DNA from: JANQOH01 sp965200095
GTDB taxonomy: Bacteria > Pseudomonadota > Alphaproteobacteria > UBA7887
DNA length: 64,000 bases
Direction of reading: 5' to 3'
Assembly: GCA_965200095.1 (NCBI GenBank)
Contig: OZ241350.1
Coordinates: forward strand, 2,294,001-2,358,000
A program made the position numbers and the translations under genes. The notes under the pieces were generated by a model. The model saw nothing but the letters and a program-made list of their open reading frames with translations. It did not search any database and had not been told where the DNA came from. The stretch's first letter is position 1. The number at the start of each line of letters is the position of its first letter. This document shows, piece by piece, positions 59,049 through 64,000 of the stretch.

Positions 59049-59956
59049 GGCCCGGCGGGAACGGCGAAGCCGTAGCGCTCCAGCGTCTCGCGGAAATGCG
59101 GGGGCGCCGGCGCCTCGATGGGCGGGCGCCCGGGGAGCTCCAGGCGGCGCGCATGGAGATGGAGACGCCGCACGCCGTCGCGCGCGCCGCCGTATTTCCC
59201 GTCGCCGAGGATGGGCGCGCCGAGGCTCGCGCAATGGACGCGCAATTGATGGGTGCGACCGGTCAGCGGCCGCAGCTCCAGCCACGCGACGCGCCGGCCC
59301 GCGCGGTCGAGGGTGTCGTAGCGGGTCGTCGCGCGCCGCCCGTGCGGCGTCTCCACGACACGCGCCCCGGCGCCGCCGCCGCTCTTTCCCAGGGCCGACT
59401 CGACTGTCCCGGCCGCGGGCCGCGGCGCGCCGCCGACGATCGCCCAATAGGTCTTGGCGACGGCGCCGTCGCGGAAGAGGCCGGCGAGCCGGCGAGCCGA
59501 CGCCGCATGGCGCGCCAATATGAGGACGCCGCTCGTTTCCTTGTCGAGACGGTGGACGAGCCGGGGGCGCGCGTCCGCGTCGAAGCGCAGCGCGTCGGAG
59601 AGGCCGTCGACATGGCCGCGTTGCCCCGCGCCCCCCTGCGCCGCTAGGCCCGGCGGCTTGTCGATGGCGACGATGTCGTCGTCGAGGAACAGGACCCGCG
59701 CGCGCAAGGCCCGTGCGGCGGTTTCCGGGACCGACGGCGCCTCAGCGGCGTGCGCCTGCGGGGGGACGCGCACCGCCTGTCCTGCGACGAGCCGCGTGTC
59801 GGCCCGGGCGCGCTTGCCGTCCACGCGGATCTGCCCGGTGCGCAACAGCCGGAAAAGACGGTTGCGCCCGACTTGCGGGTAGTGACGCGCGAACCATCGG
59901 TCGAGGCGCGCCCCGTCGTCGGCGGCCGCCACCGGCGCCGTTCGCCGCGGCGTCAC
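59045..59956 (-). CDS. RluA-family pseudouridine synthase (RluC-like)
   Basis: A 303-residue enzyme with an N-terminal S4 domain (RLDRWFARHYPQVGRNRLFRLL, split) and a RluA-type catalytic domain. The catalytic Asp is in RLVHRLDKETSG, and RTHQLRVHCA is the conserved C-terminal motif. It converts specific uridines of 23S rRNA to pseudouridine; by context it is the alphaproteobacterial RluC. GTG 59956 overlaps the crcB stop in GTGA. Confidence 0.9.
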   Translation of the reverse strand: MTPRRTAPVAAADDGARLDRWFARHYPQVGRNRLFRLLRTGQIRVDGKRARADTRLVAGQAVRVPPQAHAAEAPSVPETAARALRARVLFLDDDIVAIDKPPGLAAQGGAGQRGHVDGLSDALRFDADARPRLVHRLDKETSGVLILARHAASARRLAGLFRDGAVAKTYWAIVGGAPRPAAGTVESALGKSGGGAGARVVETPHGRRATTRYDTLDRAGRRVAWLELRPLTGRTHQLRVHCASLGAPILGDGKYGGARDGVRRLHLHARRLELPGRPPIEAPAPPHFRETLERYGFAVPAGP

Positions 59957-60333
59957 GCCAGCAGCTGCCGCACGGCGCCGATCCCGCCGATCAGCCCCGC
60001 CACCGACAAGACCACGGAGGCCACGACATAGCCGCCGGCGGCGAGCACGGCCCCGCGCTCGGCGAGCGAGACGGCGTCGAGCGCGAAGGTCGAGAACGTG
60101 GTGAATCCGCCCAGAACGCCGGCGGCCAGCGCCGCCCGCAGTTCCGGTCCCGGCGACCAGCCGTGCATGGCGGCTTCGACCAGCGCGCCCATCGCGAACG
60201 AACCGACGGTGTTGACCGCCAGCGTGCCCCAGGGGAAGCCGGGGCCGAACCATTGGCCGAAGGCGCCCATCGCCAGCCAGCGGCCGGCCGCGCCGATCGC
60301 GCCGCCGGCGGCGACCGCAAGCAACGCGGTCAT
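59953..60333 (-). CDS. crcB: Fluoride exporter CrcB/Fluc
   Basis: A 126-residue membrane protein with four hydrophobic segments. Family motifs are GGAIGAAGRW at the start, FPWGTLAVNTVGSFAMG with the conserved Asn, and GFTTFSTFALDAV with the Na+/F− selectivity Thr and Phe residues. It dimerises to form a fluoride channel. It overlaps the rarA stop in ATGA and the next start in GTGA. No fluoride riboswitch is seen, and the gene sits inside a housekeeping run. Confidence 0.93.
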   Translation of the reverse strand: MTALLAVAAGGAIGAAGRWLAMGAFGQWFGPGFPWGTLAVNTVGSFAMGALVEAAMHGWSPGPELRAALAAGVLGGFTTFSTFALDAVSLAERGAVLAAGGYVVASVVLSVAGLIGGIGAVRQLLA

Positions 60334-61637
60334 CCATCGCCCCCGCGGGCGGCGCGCAATTCGCTCCAGCGCTCGAGCCGCTCGGCGAGAGCGCGTTCGA
60401 ACCCCCGGCCGGTCGGTTCGTAGAACGTCGCGCGCGGCATGTCGTCGGGGAAACAGTTCTGGCCGGAGAACGCATCTGCCGCGTCGTGATCGTAGGCATA
60501 CCCCTCGCCATAGCCCAATTCGCGCATGAGGCCCGTCGGCGCGTTGAGGATGTGCTTCGGAGGCATCAGCGAACCGGTCTCGCGCGCGGCGCGCGACGCG
60601 GCGGAAAACGCCCGCCAGGCGGCGTTCGATTTGGGCGATGTCGCGAGATAGAGGACGGCCTGGGCGATCGCCAATTCGCCTTCCGGAGAGCCGACGAAAC
60701 GATAAGCGTCCAGCGCCGCGAGCGCCTGCGCAAGCGCGCGCGGATCGGCGAGACCGATATCCTCGGACGCGAAACGGACCAGACGGCGCACGATGTAGAG
60801 AGGGTCCTCGCCGCCGGCGAGCATCCGCGCCAGCCAGTAGAGCGCCGCGTCGGGGTCGGAGGCGCGCAGGCTCTTGTGAAGCGCACTGATAAGGTTGTAG
60901 TGCCCCTCCTGCGACTTGTCGTAGACGGGGGCGCGGCGCTGCACCGCGGCCGCAAGAGTCGCCGTGTCGAGCCTGCGCCCGGCGAAGGGGGCGAGCGACT
61001 CCACCATGTTGAGCAGGTAGCGCCCATCGCCGTCGGCCATCGCGATCAGCGCCCGGCGCGCATCGGCGTCGAGCGGCGCCGGCGCCCCGCCCTCGCGCTC
61101 GGCGCGCTCCAGAAGCGCCGACAGCGCCGCCGCGTCCAGACGGTTGAGCACCAGCACCCGGCAGCGCGACAGGAGCGCCGCGTTCAGTTCGAACGAAGGG
61201 TTCTCCGTCGTCGCCCCCACCAGCACCACCGTGCCGTCTTCCACCACCGGCAGGAAGGCGTCCTGCTGGGCGCGGTTGAAGCGGTGGATCTCGTCGACGA
61301 ACAACAGCGTTCCGCGCCCCGCCGCGCGGCGGCCGTCGGCGCGCGCGAATATCTTGCGCAGTTCCGCGACGCCGGAGAACACGGTGGACACCGGGTCGAA
61401 ATCGAGTCCGACCGCGTCGGCCAGCAAGCGCGCGACGGTGGTCTTGCCGCAGCCGGGCGGCCCCCAGAGGACGAGGGACGCCAGGCTGCCGGCCGCGATC
61501 ATCCGGCCCAGCGGCGCGTCGGCCGCGAGCAGATGGTCCTGGCCCAGCACCTCCTCCAGCGCGGCGGGCCGCAGACGGTCCGCAAGCGGATGCGGCACGG
61601 CGGAGTCGAGGCCCGCCGCGTCGAACAAACCGGTCAT
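60330..61637 (-). CDS. rarA: Replication-associated recombination ATPase RarA (MgsA)
   Basis: A 435-residue clamp-loader-like AAA+ ATPase. Walker A is LWGPPGCGKTT, Walker B LLFVDEIHRFN, sensor 1 ATTENPSFE, followed by Arg finger LSRC. The C-terminal part SEDIGLADP, KHILNAPTGLMRELGY and the RarA tetramerisation region are intact. It acts at stalled replication forks. ATG 61637 overlaps the upstream protease stop in ATGA. Confidence 0.94.
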   Translation of the reverse strand: MTGLFDAAGLDSAVPHPLADRLRPAALEEVLGQDHLLAADAPLGRMIAAGSLASLVLWGPPGCGKTTVARLLADAVGLDFDPVSTVFSGVAELRKIFARADGRRAAGRGTLLFVDEIHRFNRAQQDAFLPVVEDGTVVLVGATTENPSFELNAALLSRCRVLVLNRLDAAALSALLERAEREGGAPAPLDADARRALIAMADGDGRYLLNMVESLAPFAGRRLDTATLAAAVQRRAPVYDKSQEGHYNLISALHKSLRASDPDAALYWLARMLAGGEDPLYIVRRLVRFASEDIGLADPRALAQALAALDAYRFVGSPEGELAIAQAVLYLATSPKSNAAWRAFSAASRAARETGSLMPPKHILNAPTGLMRELGYGEGYAYDHDAADAFSGQNCFPDDMPRATFYEPTGRGFERALAERLERWSELRAARGGDG

Positions 61638-63088
61638 CCGCTCCGCACAGTCGTGCGCAACATCTCGTCGCCGCGGCGCACCGCGAGCGGCCATTCGTCG
61701 CGCCGGCGCGAAAGCAGCCGCGACAGCTCGTCGACCGTTTCGACTTCCTCGCCCGCCAGCGAGACGACCACATCGCCGGGGCGAAGCCCGATCCGGGCCG
61801 CCGAACCGCGGCGGACCTCCATGACGACCACGCCGAGCGCCATCGGGTCGCGCCCGATCTCCATCGCCAGCGCCGGCGACAGGTTGGCCACGGCGGCGCC
61901 GGACAGCGGATGATCGCCGTCGAGAAGGCGGAGGTCGCGCGGCGGGTCCTCCGGCGGTCCGATCAGCGGAAGGCGCGCCTTGCGCTCGCCCCGCCGTCCG
62001 ACCGCCGTCAACATAACGGACTCTCCCAGCCGTCGCGTCGCGACGCGGAAATTCAGCCCGTCGGCGTCGAAGATTTCATGCCCGTCGACCGCGAGCACGA
62101 CATCGCCGACGGAAAGGTCGGCGGGGCTTGCCGGGTGCACCCGTTTCACCAGGACTCCCGCGGGGCGTTCGAGACCGAGCCCCCGGGCGAGATCCGCGGT
62201 TACCGGCTGAACTTCGAGACCGAGCCACGGCCGGACCATGCGTCCGGATGTCACCATCCCCTCCACGGCGATACGGACCAGATTCGAGGGGATCGCGAAG
62301 CCGATCCCGATCGACCCGCCGGAGCGCGAAAGGATGACCGAATTGACGCCGATCAGGCGTCCGTCCAGTGTCACGAGAGCGCCGCCCGAATTGCCGGGAT
62401 TGATCGCTGCGTCGGTCTGAATGAAGGCGCCGCCCTTCGGTCCGGTGCGCGCCTGGGCGGATACGATGCCGCTCGTAACCGTCTGACCCACCCCGAACGG
62501 GTTGCCGATGGCGAGCACGATGTCGCCGACCGCCACCGAATCGGAGTCGCCGAGCTCTAGGGCGGGAAGCGATTCGCCCCCCGCGTCGATACGCAGGACC
62601 GCGAGGTCGGTCGCTTCGTCGCCGCCGACGAGCTCGGCCTCGAATTCGCGCCGGTCGGTCAACGCCACGATGATCTCGTCGCTGTCCTCCACTACGTGAT
62701 GGTTAGTAACGATGACCCCGTCCGGGGAGACGATCACGCCGGACCCCAGCGAACGCTCCACGCGATCGCGCGGCACGCCGGGGAACATGTCGCCGAAAAA
62801 ACGTTCGAAGAAGGGGTCGGAGAAGAAGGGACGGGCGCTGCGCGCGACGACGCGCCTCGTGTAGATGTTGACCACCGACGGCGAGACTTCCTCGACCAGC
62901 GGCGCGTAGGACAGCTGGAGCTCGGCCGCCGAGCGCGGAAGCGCGCGCTCCGCGGCCTGCGCCGGGGCGAAGAAGAGCAGGACCGCGAGGAGGCGCCCGA
63001 TGCGCGCGGCCCACCCGACCCCCGGCGACGGACGCTCCGGGCGGCGAAGGAGGCAGGCCGGATTCGCCGTCAGAGGCTCTGCCGGCAA
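61634..63088 (-). CDS. DegP/DegQ-type periplasmic serine endoprotease
   Basis: An HtrA protease with a full catalytic triad: His in VTNHHVVED, Asp in ATDLAVLRID and Ser in NPGNSGGALV. Two PDZ domains follow (PASPADLSVGDVVLAVDG and GSAARIGLRPGDVVVSLAG). The signal peptide ends near AQA|AERALP. The start is uncertain: no ATG or GTG is suitably placed, so TTG 63088, overlapping the upstream small gene by 19 bases, is a guess and gives 484 residues. It degrades misfolded envelope proteins. It contrasts with the HtrA-like protein at 33872, which lacks His and Asp. Confidence 0.88.
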   Translation of the reverse strand: MPAEPLTANPACLLRRPERPSPGVGWAARIGRLLAVLLFFAPAQAAERALPRSAAELQLSYAPLVEEVSPSVVNIYTRRVVARSARPFFSDPFFERFFGDMFPGVPRDRVERSLGSGVIVSPDGVIVTNHHVVEDSDEIIVALTDRREFEAELVGGDEATDLAVLRIDAGGESLPALELGDSDSVAVGDIVLAIGNPFGVGQTVTSGIVSAQARTGPKGGAFIQTDAAINPGNSGGALVTLDGRLIGVNSVILSRSGGSIGIGFAIPSNLVRIAVEGMVTSGRMVRPWLGLEVQPVTADLARGLGLERPAGVLVKRVHPASPADLSVGDVVLAVDGHEIFDADGLNFRVATRRLGESVMLTAVGRRGERKARLPLIGPPEDPPRDLRLLDGDHPLSGAAVANLSPALAMEIGRDPMALGVVVMEVRRGSAARIGLRPGDVVVSLAGEEVETVDELSRLLSRRRDEWPLAVRRGDEMLRTTVRSG

Positions 63089-63330
63089 TGCGGACAAACG
63101 CGCGCCTGCGGCTTGATGAATTCGGCGCAGTGCGGACAGGCGACGCGCCCCGAAGATCTGGCGCGCTTCTCTTCCGCATCGGCGGTGCGGGCGACGAGCA
63201 GGATGTGCACGAGCGCGACAGGCCATATGAGGAAGCCGTAGAGGAACCAGCCGAATCCGCTACGGCCTTTCGACCGCGCCACCAGAGCGACGACGACGCC
63301 GAGGAGAATCCACAACAAGAAGAGTTCCAT
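63070..63330 (-). CDS. Small membrane protein with zinc ribbon
   Basis: An 86-residue protein with two hydrophobic segments (about 3–18 and 27–47) and a C-terminal zinc ribbon: CPHCAEFIKPQARVCPHC carries four Cys in two CPxC knuckles. Small anchors with a rubredoxin-like ribbon are common but of unknown function. It is 32 bases downstream of rplQ and overlaps the protease gene. Confidence 0.8.
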   Translation of the reverse strand: MELFLLWILLGVVVALVARSKGRSGFGWFLYGFLIWPVALVHILLVARTADAEEKRARSSGRVACPHCAEFIKPQARVCPHCRQSL

Positions 63331-63362
63331 CGGCTTCCCCCGGCGGCCGGGCCGGAACGGCC

Positions 63363-63785
63363 TCAGCTTTCGACGACGGTTTCGTCGTCCCTGAGCGGGC
63401 CGGAATTCCTGCCCTTGGCCTCCGGGTCGCGGTCGACGAGTTCGATCACCGCCATCGGCGCGGAGTCGCCGTATCGGAAGCCGGCGCGGAGCACGCGCGT
63501 ATAGCCGCCGGCGCGGCTCGCGTAGCGTTCGCTCAGGGTCGTGAACAGTTTGTCGACCAACAGGGCGTCGCCGCCGAGCCGCGCCAGGGCCCGGCGCCGC
63601 CGGTGGAGGCCGCCGCGCTTGCCGAGGGTGATCAACCTCTCGACGACGGGGCGCAGTTCCTTCGCCTTCGGAAGGGTTGTGCGGATCTGCTCATGTTCGA
63701 CGAGCGCCATCGCCATGTTGGAAAACATCGCCTTGCGATGACTCGACGTGCGGTTGAGCTTGCGCCCGCGCATTCGATGCCGCAT
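63363..63785 (-). CDS. rplQ: 50S ribosomal protein L17
   Basis: A 140-residue ribosomal protein. It starts MRHRMRGRKLNRTSSHRKAM and includes EHEQIRTTLPKAKELRPVVE and GGYTRVLRAGFRYGDSAPMAVIEL, all family hallmarks. Its ATG lies 37 bases after the rpoA stop, the normal end of the alpha operon. Confidence 0.97.
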   Translation of the reverse strand: MRHRMRGRKLNRTSSHRKAMFSNMAMALVEHEQIRTTLPKAKELRPVVERLITLGKRGGLHRRRRALARLGGDALLVDKLFTTLSERYASRAGGYTRVLRAGFRYGDSAPMAVIELVDRDPEAKGRNSGPLRDDETVVES

Positions 63786-63822
63786 CGGTCAGCCCTTTCC
63801 CTCGTTGTCCGCGACCCCGGCT

Positions 63823-64000
63823 TCAGAACCCGTCGTCGAACCGCTTTGCCATGTCCTCGATGTTGTCCGGCGGCCAATCGCCGATCTCCATCCCCAGTTC
63901 GAGATCCAATTGCTTGAGCACTTCCTTGATCTCGTTCAGGGACTTGCGGCCGAAATTGGGGGTTCGCAGCATGTCCGACTCGGTCTTCCGCACCAGGTCG
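63823..64000 (-). CDS. rpoA: RNA polymerase alpha subunit, C-terminal part
   Basis: The last ~59 residues of RpoA, cut by the window edge. The alpha C-terminal domain is recognised by LRTPNFGRKSLNEIKEVL and the end LGMEIGDWPPDNIEDMAKRF. The C-terminal domain contacts UP elements and activators. It begins the conserved rpoA–rplQ end of the ribosomal alpha operon. Confidence 0.96.
   Translation of the reverse strand, partial: DLVRKTESDMLRTPNFGRKSLNEIKEVLKQLDLELGMEIGDWPPDNIEDMAKRFDDGF

Overview
The window is a 64 kb piece of a high-G+C bacterial chromosome, almost certainly from an alphaproteobacterium of Rhodospirillales type. The clues are the order rpoA–rplQ–(zinc ribbon)–degP/Q–rarA–crcB–rluC-type–ATP12 at the right end, an ATP12-type F1 assembly chaperone, mce followed by a DUF1467 protein, grxC next to a nitrilase, and DUF1640-like coiled-coil proteins. 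GTG and TTG starts and 4-base ATGA/GTGA overlaps are common. The gene mix (phytanoyl-CoA dioxygenase, amidohydrolase, luciferase-like monooxygenase, molybdenum hydroxylase, acyl-CoA carboxylases, tartrate and sugar-acid dehydratases) fits a marine or host-associated heterotroph. The exact taxon cannot be fixed from sequence alone.

Left third (1–23 kb): very G+C-rich duplicated DNA surrounds a small membrane protein, followed by a small unknown gene. A frameshifted haloacetate dehalogenase faces a taurine/sulfonate ABC transporter. Then come mce–DUF1467, an alcohol dehydrogenase/SDR pair, an orphan DNA methyltransferase, a carboxyltransferase–PhyH pair, and a three-gene TolQ/ExbB-like energised membrane complex next to tRNA-Val. 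A 1-Cys peroxiredoxin, a phosphotransferase, a quinone oxidoreductase and the iorAB molybdenum hydroxylase (with a clear terminator) follow, then a second DNA methyltransferase.

Middle (23–46 kb): a hendecad-repeat coiled-coil protein precedes a large DUF1156 DNA methylase. Two gene-poor stretches carrying a dispersed inverted-repeat element flank the nitrilase–grxC pair. Next are a secreted-protein/DUF3299/cyclase operon, an amidase, mnmA, an HtrA-like protein without catalytic His and Asp, a sugar-acid cluster (dehydrogenase, D-tartrate dehydratase, IlvD/Edd-family dehydratase) and a run of oxidative or hydrolytic enzymes. This ends at an IS481-type element that sits in a DUF1640-like gene.

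Right third (46–64 kb): an intact DUF1640-like paralogue and an RTX remnant are followed by semialdehyde dehydrogenase and glutathione reductase. A tightly coupled AlbA_2/ParA gene pair of lower G+C is the best candidate here for an undescribed, possibly defensive, system. Its ParA protein lacks the P-loop lysine. It is convergent with a glycosyltransferase carrying a 17-base homopolymer, a possible phase-variation switch. The rest is core metabolism: propionyl-CoA carboxylase (pccA, pccB) and the compact housekeeping run to rplQ and rpoA.
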